Part shown: positions 1-12,420 of the stretch, piece by piece
Numbering within the stretch: position 1 is the stretch's first letter
How the letters are laid out: every line of letters begins with the position of its first letter
From: Pomacea canaliculata
Lineage: Eukaryota; Mollusca; Gastropoda; Architaenioglossa; Ampullariidae
Reading direction: 5' to 3'
Assembly: GCF_003073045.1 (NCBI RefSeq)
Contig: NC_037592.1
Location: forward strand, 9,080,007 to 9,144,006
DNA: 64,000 bases
Made by a program: the position numbers and the translations under genes
The notes under the pieces: generated by a model
Databases searched by the model: none
What the model was told of the DNA's origin: nothing
The model's input: only the letters and a program-made list of their open reading frames with translations

Positions 1-3000
1 AGCATCTTGACTGCAACTGAAAAATAAAATAGAATGACATTAGTTGTTAATGACTACACTGGTTTCTATACACTTTCCACCAAAATTCAGTTTATGGGTA
101 CCTTGATTTGTCTTTAAATGATTTTATTTTTTGTTCATAAAAAACCCTAGCAATACCCATTTTGTTTACGATATCTAAGTTTATAAATTAATAGTTTGAC
201 ATGTATGCAAACAAGCCTGAGCTGTAGAATTACATAAACCCTTATATTCATATCACTATCCATGCATTGCCATTTTCTGTATCCTCATAGAAAATCACGT
301 GTTTTAATGAATTTGAAGGTTCGACATTTTTCGGGTGAGTGTTTAAAGTTTAACATATCCTACCACTTGGGAAGACAAGCAGGTTATTGTTTTGTGAGTT
401 TAGAATGAGTGTGTTATAAGGACAGCATGAATATCAAAATTACGAGATATTACTCTGATTATAAACTGTTAGATGATGATGATGATGATGCTCGTGATGA
501 TGAGTCTGATGATGATGATGATGCTGATGATGATGATGTTGAGATGATCGATTGAATGATGATAGATATGGCGACAAATTCATGTTTACATTGATTTTTG
601 GTGACAATAAATGATCAGTTAAGACCAACTGTACTAAGAACAATGTTTTTTCGTTTTACTGACTACAAAAGAAACTTGATTTTGTTCATTCCTCTCACAA
701 AAGGCATTAATTGTAAAATGTTTCCTTTGTAATTATCAGTTTCTACACATGTTAAGTAGTCTCAGTCTTTAAAGTTTAATCAGAGTATCGAGATCACGTT
801 CAATCGCAAGGAGAATCCTTGTTTACCTGAACAAAACGCTTCAGTACTTCTGTCAACCTGCTGCCACTTATTAGAAAGACTGGAACTGCATGCTTTGGTG
901 TTCTCTGACAGACACTGGAAAAACTGCTGGGATATGACCCTAAGAGAAAATAGTCAACGTGTTTCATTATTACATATTCTATCGCTCAGAGAAGAAGTTA
1001 ATAATGTATAGTAAAACTTGAAATTAATGCATTTTGTACATGCCTGGCTTAGTCATATAATAGTAGAAACAGATTCTTGGGTTCTGCCGATGTTTCTTCT
1101 TTGGCTTTTATACTAAAAGAAGACAAAAATCAGCTTAAGCATACATACAACTTAAGAAAATAGCCAAAATTATAAATACAAATTTTACCAATCTTTCATG
1201 GACAATAATTACAAGATGATTATGTAGATAATGTATGTTTGAATATAATATGGATAAATTAGAAATAACATCTGATCTCTTTCAATTGTAAATTAGAGTT
1301 ATACTTACAGTAAGAAAAATCCAAACCCAAATTACCCGTAAGATATCTAACACAAAAAAAGTTCATTAATGAGCTTTGATAGTTAACTAAATATTGAAAA
1401 TGATACTTAAGCCAAAATTAACCCGAGATTTGGAAAATAAATTCACATTTGTACCATTTGAGTTACGTGAAAGAAATTCAAAGCAATCAGATTTTAAATG
1501 GTTTAGAAAGTGTAATTGTATGTAAACAATAACAAACAAATTCTTTATAATATATATTTTTTTCAAAAACAAGCGAAGATAAAAAGAAATATAATTTAGT
1601 GAGGATTATTGTTGATCAGTAGGCAAGATTTGCTATTTATAGAATTACATGAAAGTTACAAACTTTGAAGAGGAGGGTTCAAAACATTTGTATGCTGCCA
1701 GAATTCTTCATAAATCAGTTGAAAAGTCGGAACTACCAGACGAAGAATTAAGGAATTTGCTTGCTTCATTAAAACATACGGTAATGCCGGGACATTCTGA
1801 AAAGTAGGAATTAAGATATTCCAAAAACTTTGCAGACAATACAACAAACCTTGGCAATAAGTTGTTAAAGCCCTATTTTATTTTCATTGTCTGTGAAGTG
1901 TCTGTCTTCTAACTCTTGTTTCTTTCTGTTCCCTTACAGCTTGGTATGTAAAGCTCCCTCGGACACTGAAACAATTACGTGCGATACTCTGATCTTTAAC
2001 TCCGTGATATCACTGAATTATTTATCGTTTTTCTCGTACTAGGATACAGAGATCCTTCAACTGTTCATGATATCTGCGACTTTTGAGATCCGCGGGAGAG
2101 AAAATGTTGTCAGAAGAAAGAGTTACTTGGCGTTGTGAGACAAGGCACCGTGTCAGTACTATAGTCAGTACAGTAGTTCACTGATGTCAATAAAACAAAA
2201 CATCAGGGTTTGTGCACGCAGAGCCAGACTAGTATTACATTGAAAGACTGTGATAAACGGACTAGTAATCACATCAGTAGCCTGGTAACTTGTACTAATA
2301 ACCTGCCTGCAGGCAAATTCCTTTCTCAATTTCTGTGAACAACGAACTGATGACTGGTTACCTTAATGTGTATATGCTTGTATTATATTGCAAGATAACT
2401 GTATTTTCTATTTCAGTGTATTGTTGAGACAAAATAAATGTTTAAAAAAAACAACAAAACAAACATATTTTTTAAATAACGTGTAAAAAATAATAGTTTA
2501 TTGTATAGAAATCAAATGACTTAAAATTTACAAAATTAAAGTATTAATGTACCGAATTTGCACACTTGTGTATAAAAGTAAACGAATACAATGGCCTCTT
2601 GCAATTCGGTGGAATGATCACATTGCTTGATAAGGCTGACGCAGTCTCGAAGACTGCTATGTGTTCTTGCTCATTGGAAGAAGAAATAGAGGAACATGGT
2701 TTGACACAAAAAAAGCGAGTTATCCGGAGTAAGAAGGATATGAAACAAACTCAGGAATTTGGAAGGTAAAACTTTAAAATCGGAAACTGAATATTTACTT
2801 GATGGACAAGATATGTTATCTGTCCAGATCTGGTGAATAGGATCGTCGGTAAAAATATTTTACTTTCAGGTGATTAAAACAATGACAATAAACCACACAT
2901 ACATAGTGCTAGAAAAGCAATGACCAGATTTGGTAACATGTCTGAAGAATTCTTACCATATCTTGGTGATGTACTGTAAAGTAGGAGGGTTTACTTTTTC

Positions 3001-4287
3001 CGTATCAGTGATGCAAAAACATTGCTTGACCTTAGTGTCTCAACGTCTTCCTGAAAATTGAGTTTAAGCTGTCTGAGAAAGAATAAAAAATTAACAGAAG
3101 AGCTGATGGCTGTAAATGGCTGTATTATGTGTTGTGTTGTCCCTTTCACTCGTCAGTATACACACAATAACCTCCTTTCATCCATTGACTTTGTCAGTCT
3201 CATATCCTCACTTCCAGCCATGATAAGAGGACGATGAGGGGCGAAACGTAATATAAATAAATTTAACTAGAAGTTGGTGGGCTCTTCACAGATGGACAAC
3301 TAGATTTTAGTTGTAAACGATATTTGTATGTAACGTTACAATATATCTATTCCATTAAAACGAATATAGAACAGAAGGAAACTAAAAAATCTTCAATAGT
3401 AGAATTTTTAAAAAGTAAGTTTTCATATTAATTAGCTCTCCTATTTTTTCTATGAAACAGGATACCTTGCAACACTTCTTGTATCCTCTTTATCGCGTTT
3501 TAATTCGCGCTGCTGATTTCCACATAATTGTAACATGAATACGCGGTCAAACAGTCCTGAAAGTTCTGGCGCAAGGGTTGACACAATTCTTTTATAATCT
3601 CCAAATGTAACAAAACACAAAAATTGTAAGCTTTTAAATCAGAGGGACAGCAAAATGTGACCTTCAAGATGAATTAGGCGAAGAATAGACAGAAAGTAAA
3701 AGTATAATTAAAAATATGAAGTATTTGATGTTCCCCATCAACACGGGATTTTGTCTTTTGTTCTTTATTTAATAACTGCGCAATGTGCATCCCCCCCCAT
3801 AACCACAACAGTGAGGGGTGAAGAGTAAGAGGCAGAGAAGAAAATAGAAGAAGAAAGGGGTGTAGACAATGGTAGCAGAGGGTGGATAAATGTCCATAGA
3901 CTTTTAGCGTAAAGAACGATTGGTTCCACCATGTTCTTCATTTGTATTTTCGCTTGTTATATTCCATTCCTGAAAAAATCGCCGATTCGCTGCTCGATGG
4001 AAGATTTTGGTGCTATCTAGAAACATTAAGACATTAAAAAACAGAATAAAACAGAAATTGTTGGACGGAAAGCAGTAAACGAAATAGACACGAATGGGGA
4101 GAAAGAAAATGGTACGACCAGAAATATCGGGAGCCAGAAATACTATAATACACCATAGATACATAAAATCGCGCCGAAGCTATCCTTACTGTGTCACTTG
4201 CATTCGTTCTTTTTTCGTTATGGGTCGGGAGGTTTGATGTGGATGTTGCTTGCATTTCGCGCTTGGCTATTATCTGAGATGAGCAGA
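1..4287 (-). other. Gene 0, partial: 5'-half exons of an array gene, on a contig end
   Basis: This segment aligns through introns and exons with 53830-58750, the 5' half of gene 3. Exons visible on the minus strand are a fragment of D4 (about 1-16), a clean D3 second exon (827-939), D3 first exon (about 1693-1795), D2 exons (2553-2669 and 2957-3050), D1 second exon (about 3466-3575) and a broken D1 first exon (about 4193-4287). The 827-939 exon is open, with good splice sites. Further right, defects accumulate: single-base indels in the 1.7 kb exon, one extra base in the 2.6 kb exon, a Cys codon changed to TGA in the 3.0 kb exon, a lost acceptor at 3.58 kb, and near-unreadable sequence at 4.2 kb. 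The trend towards the N gap suggests base-calling error rather than old pseudogene decay, but a real pseudogene is not excluded. The rest of the gene lies left of the window. Confidence 0.6.
827..939 (-). CDS. Intact exon of gene 0 (second exon of module D3)
   Basis: Acceptor AG at 941-940 and donor GT at 826-825 enclose 113 bases, open in the expected frame (phase 2 in, phase 1 out). The product contains FFQCLSENTKACSSSLSNKW, then a Q-Q-V-D-R stretch and a final F-C-S before the donor, matching the gene 3 exon 55062-55168 almost residue for residue. It carries three cysteines of the six-cysteine module. It is the best-preserved exon of gene 0 and argues that gene 0 is, or recently was, a functional paralogue. 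The rest of its gene is damaged by the contig end to the right and cut by the window edge to the left. Confidence 0.7.
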
Positions 4288-4387
4288 NNNNNNNNNNNNN
4301 NNNNNNNNNNNNNNNNNNNNNNNNNNNNNNNNNNNNNNNNNNNNNNNNNNNNNNNNNNNNNNNNNNNNNNNNNNNNNNNNNNNNNNN
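4288..4387. other. Assembly gap of exactly 100 N
   Basis: One hundred consecutive N, the conventional placeholder for a scaffold gap of unknown size. The sequence on both sides aligns to the same paralogous region (55.2-58.8 kb), so the gap probably joins overlapping contig ends and may not represent missing sequence. Confidence 0.98.
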
Positions 4388-7300
4388 TTAAAAATAATTG
4401 TATAGTCAGGATTGGAAATTAATGCATATGTGATAGATGACACTTCGGCGTGGGCGATTAGATATGTAGGAAATCAGGATGTATTTTGGGGTTGGACCTC
4501 GAATGTTTCTTGCTTTCTTCACTTTATCTAAAAGATAGACACAAATTCGTTGTGTTTATTTGAAGAGTTACAGACTGTTAATAGAATGATGCTAAAAGTG
4601 ATATAGATGTAACCTATCTTTATGGCCAATCGCTTTTCATGGGACATATATTACAGGAATGATAAGCGATATGTAGGCAATTGGGTGTTTAAGGTAGAGA
4701 AGGTAAATGATTTTGGGCTGGATTATTTACATCTGGATTTGCAATTATGTAGGAAGCATACTTTACGTAGAATAGAGTCTCAAACTCTCGAAAAGGCGTA
4801 AAGGAGTGTATCTAGATAACAAAGAAGAAAAGTTCATTATGAGCTTGATATTTACGTAGATATTGGAAAATGTACTTAAGCCGGACTTCAACTCGTCCGA
4901 GGATTGGAAATAATAGTACATTAACTAGGTAGAGCATTTTGATGTAGTTCGTGGAATTGATGGGAAGATCTAATATTGCTTAGTAGAGCATCTAAATAAA
5001 ATGAGGGTTAGGGGAAATGGTAATTTGGTATGTAAATCATAACAAACAATCTTTATTAATATATTATTTTCTTTTAAACAAGCGATAGAGTAGAAAATAT
5101 ATAGAGGTTATATCTGTGGTCAGTTGGCTAGAAGCTTTAGATATTGGATTAGAATACACTTAAAGTGTGGAATACTTCGAGGTTAAGGGTTTAACTACGC
5201 TAATTGTATACCGGGAGAAATTCTTAGTAATACAAGTTGAAGAGTGCGGCATATAGCTAATCGTGTCGAAATAGAATTAAAGAGATTTTGGTTTGCTGTT
5301 AATATCGTCGAGTTAATTGGTCAGTACATCTTGCACCAAGTAGGTAAGGTTATTTCAAAACCTACACTTATTAAAGAATTAACTAAAGAGAAATGTTTGG
5401 CTCCATTTTGGGGAGACAATACCACGAAACGTTGGCAATAAGTTGTTAAAGCCCGTTTTATTTTCATTGTCTGTGAATGTCTGGTTATACTAAGACTCTG
5501 TGTTCTTTCTGCCTTTTTACATAAGCTTGGTGGTTAAAGTCGCTCGGACTCATGAGATAACATAGTAGAATTCGCGGCAGAGTGCTGGCATCTTTACTCT
5601 GATCTTGACTCAGCTGAGGAATCACTATGTTTGGTAGAATACAATGAAGTTAATTTTAGTTTCCCTACACGGTCTGGTCTAAGGCACACTGAATCCTGTA
5701 TAGTGCATCGTGATTATACTAATTAGTACTTATGTTTGTGCATAGTATGAGAGGGATAGAGCGGAGTATCGTTCAGCTGTAATAGGTCATATCCAATGCG
5801 AGGAACTTCTTGTAAGGACATAGCGGCAGGATGGCTAGGCAGCAGTTAGAAATGTTGTAAGGTAGAGTTACAGTTGGCGTGTTGTGAGACACAGCATCCG
5901 TGTCTACAAGATTAGTGATTATGACACCAGGCGTCAGTAAGGTAAGTTCACTGATGTCAATAACACAAACCTTGGTGCTGTTATTGAGTAGTGCAAACAG
6001 CAGTCGGCACTAGGTAATTAAGCCTCATGTTTGGAAAAGGCTGTTCATACGAACTAGTAATCATACGATCAGCTATAATGATTGTTGTAAACAATTAGAA
6101 CGCTGCATAGCGCAAGGTCGTTTTATCGATTTCTGGAAGGCATACGAGATAGATCTGTTCCGTTCGATTATAGAGCATATTGGGTCTTTGTGTATTAATA
6201 CTTGCAATGATAGCGTGCAAGTCATGTGCTAGTAGGTTGTGAGCTGAAAGTAGACAATGTTTTTTTATACACCACATAGACAACACTAAAACGATACGAT
6301 AATTTTTTTAAGATACGGAAAACTAATAAGGTTTTTATGTTAGTATTGATGTTAGATATAAAGTCAAGTGTAAGTGACAATTGTCAATAATTATAGGTAT
6401 ATAATTGTACCGTGTGTAATTAGGCACTCAGATAAAAGTAGATACAATCGGCCTTTGTCTGTTGATTGTAGAGTCCACAATAATAGGCTATGATAAGGTT
6501 TAGCATGTGTCGTTGAGTAGGTCTGAGAAGACTGTTCACTGTTACTAGCTATATGAGGTAGACAGGAAGAAATAGAGGAGCTCGTTGCTAACACAAAGGG
6601 TAAATCTCCGAGTGTAAAAAGGATGAAACAAACCAGAATTTATGTGAGATAAGTTTAAGATAGACTTTAAAATTCGTGATAACGTGAATTGATTTGGATC
6701 TAGAAGCAGAGTATCTGTCAGATCTGGTGACTGTCAGTCGGTTAGCACTATTGACTTTCAGGTGAATTCAAAGGCATTCCTAGAGTTGATGTTGTCCAAT
6801 AATTACATGTATGAGTATACATCAGGTGATACTCCTAATTGGTATTTCACGCTCTGAGAATTCCTAAACGATATCTAAGAGATGATTGTACTGGTAAGGT
6901 AGGAGTTTCCTCTTTTATTCCGTAGCAGTTGATCGTGTATATATATCATTGCTTGGACCTTGAGTCACATTGTACTGTCATATTCTGCTAAATGTGATGT
7001 TTAGAGGTTCTGAGAAGGAATAAAAAATTACAGAATAGAGCGCATTGTATGGTCTGTAATGGCTGGATAATATGTGTTGGTGCTCCGGTTAGCAACTTCG
7101 GTCTAGTAGATCAAACATATATCGTCCTGATCATCAGAATGGTATTTGTCGGTCATAGACGCTCATACTCAGCAATGAACAGAGAGAAGTTGAGAAGAAA
7201 CGTATGTAAAAGAATAAATCTAGTGAGTGGTGCTCAGTCATACAGATGACAATAGAAATTTTAGCGTGCTAAACGATATGCCGAGTAATGTATATCGTTT

Positions 7301-8650
7301 CCTGTTCCACTAGTTCTCTGATAAAACTAAATGTGCATAGGACGGGCAGAGAACTAAAAATCTTAATATGGGATGACTTTTTAAAAGTAAAGTTTTTTCC
7401 TATTTCTTATGATTCACTCACTGTTTCTATACTGACCAGTCCTTGCCAACATTCTCTGTTATCCTGCTATTTCGCAGTTAATTATCGTATGCTTTTGTAG
7501 TTCCTTCAACAGGCATGAAAATTGCGGCCAGGTACACAGTCCTGAAGTATCATGGTCGCAGTCCTATACAATCTAATTCTCAATAATATTGAATCGAGAA
7601 CTAGCTAAGAGTAAGCTTAGAATAGAGGATACAGGAAAATGTGACTTGCAACTGCATATGAAGAGCTCTGGAGGATTTTGATATGACAGTGAGACGTACA
7701 TAGAGTTGAACTATTGAATGAAAATGAGGAGTGAGAATTTGATGTTCCCCTCAACACGGATTCTTTGTTCTGTTGGGGGTGCTGTGAGTGGGTGAGTGCT
7801 GGCTGGCAAAGGTGCATTGGTGACCCCCATAACATAACCACCAGTGGAGGGGTGAAGAGTAAAGAGGCGAGAGGAAGAAAGATGAGAAGAAGAAGGGGTG
7901 TAGACAGTATTCAGAATATTACGGGGGGTGGAGTAAATGAGAGATTTAGAACCGTAAAGAACTGCTTGGTTCACATGTTCATTTCGTAGATGGCGCTTGT
8001 ATGATTCATTTCTGCAGACTGGCCATTCTCTGCTCGATGGAAGATTTTGGTGGCTATCTAGGAACATTAAGACATTAAAGACAGAAATAAACAAGAAATG
8101 TTGGACGAGAAGCAGTGGATATAGAAATAGAGCAGAAGGGAGGAAAGAAAATGTAGAGGACCAGACTAAATGAAATTACTCACATTAGCATTCGATCATG
8201 TTCTTCATGGTTTGATCGAGATTGTGCAATTCGTTATGAATCTGAGCGCGGATCATGGAGTGTTGTAGGGAGCGGACTCTTACAGACAGGTATAGAGTAA
8301 GATAGCTGTGCATGGTGGTTGTTCTGAAACTGGATGGAGTTGAGATTTTTTCTTTCATTGCAACTTATAGAAATTCGACACAAATTGGTTGTAAAAATTC
8401 GCGCATCCGCGTTGTCAGTGTATCTTCATTAATGTATAAGTTCATGTGACACAAGCAGAATCAGCGAACAACTTTTGCGATGACCATAAATGACATCTTG
8501 TAAAACCCTAGAGGTTGTTTTTTTAAGCATTATAAAAAGAGTTAAATCTATAGCTTACATGTTGACATGTTTGTGTAAATTAAAAAGGCGATACCTTTTT
8601 GAGTAAGCAAAAGTCCCGCTAGACAAACTGTTCTTACTCGACCACAAGGA
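4388..8650 (-). other. Second, very noisy copy of gene 0 exons D3-D1 and signal peptide
   Basis: Anchors in order align this stretch with both 1010-4287 and 55220-59160. Examples are the 'gttgttaaagccc' block at 5441, the 'taaaaaatta' block at 7020, the 'aagattttggtggctatcta' block near 8041 and the signal-peptide exon at about 8594-8646. Substitutions and indels are dense from 4388 to about 8.3 kb and fade to the right. No exon here can be read open, although relics of D2 (about 6.42-6.55 and 6.88-6.99 kb), D1 (about 7.42-7.56 and 8.19-8.32 kb) and the signal exon (its ATG is lost) can be placed. ORFs of 60-130 codons in this region are chance. Most likely this is raw long-read sequence at the end of the right-hand contig. 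Confidence 0.65.
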
Positions 8651-8709
8651 GAAGATAACTCGACAGCTCCTTGACAGCAGAATGTCGTGTGGAAAAGCAA
8701 CGAAGAGTG

Positions 8710-8715
8710 TTTATA
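8710..8715 (-). promoter_or_regulatory. TATA box upstream of gene 0
   Basis: On the minus strand the sequence reads CTGTATAAACACTCTTC. It lies about 65-75 bases upstream of where the gene 0 start codon should be, in the same place and context as the gene 2 box (GGTATAAACATTTCTCC). Gene 3 has lost this stretch by deletion. Confidence 0.5.
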
Positions 8716-8719
8716 CAGA

Positions 8720-10200
8720 TGAGGATGTGCTATTGACTGTAACTTCCATGCTGCATATTAAGAATCACGACCATTCCTTGTAACAATGTCGGGGAGAGCG
8801 TGAAATCTGCCAAGTGCCTAACAGTTATCAGCGCCTTCGGTTTTGGTACTCACCGGTATAAAGTCGTAATATTTGCTGTGGGTAAGATCCTTGGTAGTTG
8901 ACGGGGGGTGCAACAAATGTTAGTTCTTATTTATTAGGGGCGTCGCTTCTCTGTTGCTGGTACTCGCTCAGGGCTTCTGACATTAATTTTGGCAAAGTTG
9001 AGCTCAGATACTGTTAGAAAGAAAGTTGACGGAGGACCCCTTCAATTTTTCGTCAATGGGGTCCTCCAATTTGGGCGAAGAACAGGACCCTTAAGAGGGA
9101 ATATGAAGATCTAAAAGGGGTCCCTGGGACCCCAAAGAATTTAGCCTTAGCCTTACTTTAAATTTGCTTTCGTTTCAAAAGCATTCAAAGGGCGATGGCA
9201 AGCACTGCCATTGTTAAGTTAATGGGGATGACGGGAGAAAGATTTTGGACATTAACATTTTTCTTCAGTGAGAGCTTTTAGATTTATTCCAAGCAGCCTA
9301 CAAAACTAAATAAACAAAAAGTCGTCCTTGATTCACAAATAAGGACGACTGAAGAAATATGCTAAACAAACACTTAGCCAAGCATGAACATATGATTAAA
9401 ATCGTGTATATATTTGTCCGGTTATTAAGAGTCTATAAGCATTTCATGTGCAGACAACTCACGTTTACCAAATATGGATTCACCGGAAACAGTCCAATGC
9501 TCTTAAACTAAGCAGACTTTTGAAAATGTAATCCTGTCCCTTTCTCAAGTTGTATGTCAGTACGACTCAGTAGAATGTGTAATGTGTAAGTGATCTAATC
9601 CGCTGATGATAATGCTTCAATTCGTAAAAGTATTACAATATCAGAACAGAATAGGAAGCAGGTGCTCATGTTGATATCGTGTTAAGTGGTGCAACAAAGT
9701 ATCCATCTTGATCATTCCTAATCAGATTAGCCAACGTGCTGACACGAAATTTAGTTCTCGCCAAGGAAACATTTCAGCTGTGAGGAGCGGGTTGAACACA
9801 CGTACTGATGCTTCAGCGTTTTATGATAACGTGAAAACATAACTAAATTTGTGTAAGTCCGATTTTAAATGTTGTTGCACTGATGCTGACCTGCTCCATT
9901 GGCTGTCAACACATAGGGCTATTTGTCCAACTGGCTTTAACCGTCACTTTAACAGTAACAACGACATCGATTCCATTAAATTTCTTATGTCAGTGTTGTT
10001 GACCTGTTTGTGTGCAGGATGGAGGGGAAGAGATGGTATTTTGTAAACTACTTCCTATTACAGAGCTCAGCGAAGTAACTTGAACAATAAAATCCTCTCT
10101 AGACATCAAAGTTCGTTTCGCAGAAATATGCACCTAATTATATCTATAATGTAGCATTGTCGCAAACTTAACAATGTTTGGTATGCAAACATCTCGTTTC
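8720..10200. other. Upstream spacer of gene 0; no gene seen
   Basis: No supported gene. Two pieces, about 8667-9255 and 9525-10015, have no counterpart in the copy at 59.18-59.44 kb, while the sequence between and after them aligns well. They are therefore deletions in the 59 kb copy or insertions here. The first piece holds the gene 0 TATA box plus two perfect inverted repeats, at 9031-9067 and 9117-9133. The ORF at 9849-10046 has no recognisable features. Confidence 0.5.
9031..9067. repeat. Perfect 10-bp inverted repeat (hairpin)
   Basis: GGAGGACCCC at 9031-9040 is the exact reverse complement of GGGGTCCTCC at 9058-9067, separated by 17 bases. Fifty bases on, 9117-9133 is a second perfect GC-rich palindrome (GGGGTCCC, one base, GGGACCCC). 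Both stand out in AT-rich DNA. They could be the ends of a small foldback element. Confidence 0.6.
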
Positions 10201-10227
10201 TTTGTTTGTTTGTTTGTTTGTTTGTTT
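10201..10227. repeat. (TTTG)n microsatellite
   Basis: Tandem TTTG units. The paralogous copy at 59630-59690 is longer and partly TGTG, so the tract has changed length since the duplication. Confidence 0.85.
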
Positions 10228-10619
10228 TGCAACCTTAATACGCTGCACACGAAAAAAAAATCCGAGAGTCAATCACACAATAAACTTAACTTTATAATTG
10301 TAATTATACAGTACATTTCACTTTTCAAATAATTTATGTATTTTCGTTTTAGATGAAGAGAGAAGGTTTTATATTATTACGTCACCGCTGACAACGGTCT
10401 GATCATTAATTAATAAAATCACAAATTTTATTGGCTGGTACTAGAAAGCTCTGTGTGGCCTGGGTAGACAATAATTTGCCTTAGTATTGTGACGGCTCTG
10501 TAATTTTTGTCCTGTCTAGGATTTGCTCTCTGACAAAACAGAATTTTCAGATATTAGCACTATTAGATGACTCACAGCAAGTTAAAGCTAAATGACGATG
10601 AAAAGAAGCTTTTACGTTT

Positions 10620-11000
10620 TTCAAGAGGAGAGCCAGAAGTTACACTGTAGTGCTTGTCTCCGTTCCCTTTGTTAACTTCAGCGTTAACTCTAGGTTGCAA
10701 AATGTTTTCTATTTCTTCTCTAAGCGATGTTTCTACATCTGTTTGTCCTGCGTGCTGCGAACTCGCGGAAGTTCAGCTGCATTTCGCCGCACTCTGTCCA
10801 TCTCGAAAACACCAAAATTTTCATCTGCTCATTTGTTCTGTGTAAACTAGACTATTGCAACTCTTTTTGTTTTTACTAGCTGTCCACAATACCTCATTCC
10901 TAAGATTGAGAAAGTAAGACTACTTTTTTACTCTCTTCACTGGCTACCAGTTATACCAGCCAAAATATACTATAAGCTCTCAACTCTATGATATGGATAG
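10620..11000 (+). mobile_element. LINE relic, C-terminal part of the ORF2 region
   Basis: Broken frames read LCKLDYCNS near 10838 and HWLPVIPAKIYYKLSTL near 10940, the usual tail of CR1/Jockey-type non-LTR retrotransposon ORF2 (the 'LDYCN' and 'HWLPV' blocks). Stops and frameshifts make it dead. The same relic is at 60060-60390, so it was inserted before this segment was duplicated. The overlapping open frames at 10650-10850 are fragments of it. Confidence 0.7.
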
Positions 11001-11129
11001 TTTGGAGCAAAAAGAGGTGGCTCATTAGACTTAGGGACTAGAAGGGATTTACTGTTACCTACAACTATTGTTTCCTCTTTCTACCTTTCTATCAGAGAAA
11101 AAAAATGAACTAATGATGACCTGAGAGAA

Positions 11130-12420
11130 AGAGAGAGAGAGACAAAGAAAGAAAAGTACAAACACGTAGAAAAAGAGAGAAAAACGTTTGACAGATTAAC
11201 TCGAAGTAACTTGTCATTTTTTCGATGCAAATACGAGGAGACAAAGCAGCAATAATCTCCATTTAAAGTCGATCGCGCCTGCGATAGGATACTCAGAGCA
11301 TTACTGAGTGCAACTACAGGAACGTTTAATGTGTTTTAAATTTTGTCACTTTATTGTTTTAGTTGCTTTTGCAAAATAGATTGCAGCGATGAACCAGACA
11401 CTTTCAGGTTCTGATACAATCTGCATCCATTTTCCTCTACTTCAATCACTCTAAAAGGACAACGACAGATTAGAATATAGGCCACTCCTTTCGTCTTCCT
11501 TAAAAGGACATAACAAGAGCGCAGGAAGTAGGGTGATGACGTGTGCAACAAGTAACAGCGAGTTACAAGTGACGACTGACGAAGGTGAGTGGACGCGAAG
11601 ACACAAACTTGCAGCTGCACTGACTCTCACATCTGAACTTTGGCCATGCTATTGGAACTATTGTCAAATTAAATATGAAGAAAACTATAGAGAGAGAAAA
11701 GTTATCGTTAGAATCTTCTAATTTTAATTAAACTTTTTATTTAAACCGGAGTCATACAGTCATTTGCTTGCTGTTACTTTACTAATACTTTCCGCTTCGA
11801 AATCACAGCCTGAAATTTTAGAATTTTAAGAAATGTCAACGGGTCCACACACAACTCAGACCACAAAGCTCAAAGGACTGAACGAGACTAAAACACTTTG
11901 TACTTTAAGAAAACAAGAAAGCAGCGAGTAAATTGAAAACAACATTGGTGTTTATTGAAGTTTCCTTATCTGTTGTCTGTGTACTGAAAAAAAAACCCAA
12001 CAAAACAAATGTTTTGTAAATACTTTTGGCACTTTTACACTCATTCGCTAAAATATTAATGTCACTAGAAGCATCGAGATAGTCTTGCCTCCATAATGGT
12101 CAAGTTAGGGTAGAATCAGTAGCAGTTCCTATTGTGGTGTCAGCTGAATAATACTTCAATTAAAGGCATGTCAAAGTACTTTTACAACACATTAGTATGT
12201 TGGGAACAAAATCAAGGTTCTTTTTTTGCCTCGAGGTTCATATGCTTTGCATTAACATTGCTGGGTAATAGGCGACAATTACGTACCTTCTTAAATAAGG
12301 GAAATAATTCTTTTAATTATTATACAAGGACAACTTCACAACTTCTAAAATTACTGAACAAGAATTTGTTTTTTAAAATGTCACATGTTTTCTACCAAGA
12401 TGATATTAAAAGTAAGGACT
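11130..12420 (-). repeat. 3' flank of gene 1, co-duplicated behind gene 2
   Basis: This stretch aligns with 23760-25310, the 3' flank of gene 2, with landmarks such as 'actttcaggttctgatacaa', 'ggagtcatacag' and the 'aaaacaagaaagcagcgag' run. A shorter part (11200-11425) recurs at 60410-60608. The flanks were therefore copied together with the genes. A minus-strand AATAAA at 11951-11956 could serve as a poly(A) signal, about 465 bases past the stop. The ORFs at 11351-11620 and 11533-11721 are not conserved in the 24 kb copy, so I do not treat them as coding. Confidence 0.55.

Noticed and set aside
440..643. Histidine-rich 67-aa ORF
   Set aside because: It is an artefact of a GAT/ATG triplet microsatellite in an intron; the copy at 54.8 kb lacks most of the repeat.
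7711..8094. 127-aa minus-strand ORF as a gene
   Set aside because: It lies in the noisy copy of gene 0 intron sequence. The cleaner copies at 3.7-4.1 and 58.3-58.6 kb are not open in this frame.
11351..11620. 89-aa minus-strand ORF as the 3' coding end of gene 1
   Set aside because: The matching region behind gene 2 (about 24.0-24.2 kb) has stops and frameshifts, and gene 1 already reaches a stop codon at 12420-12422.
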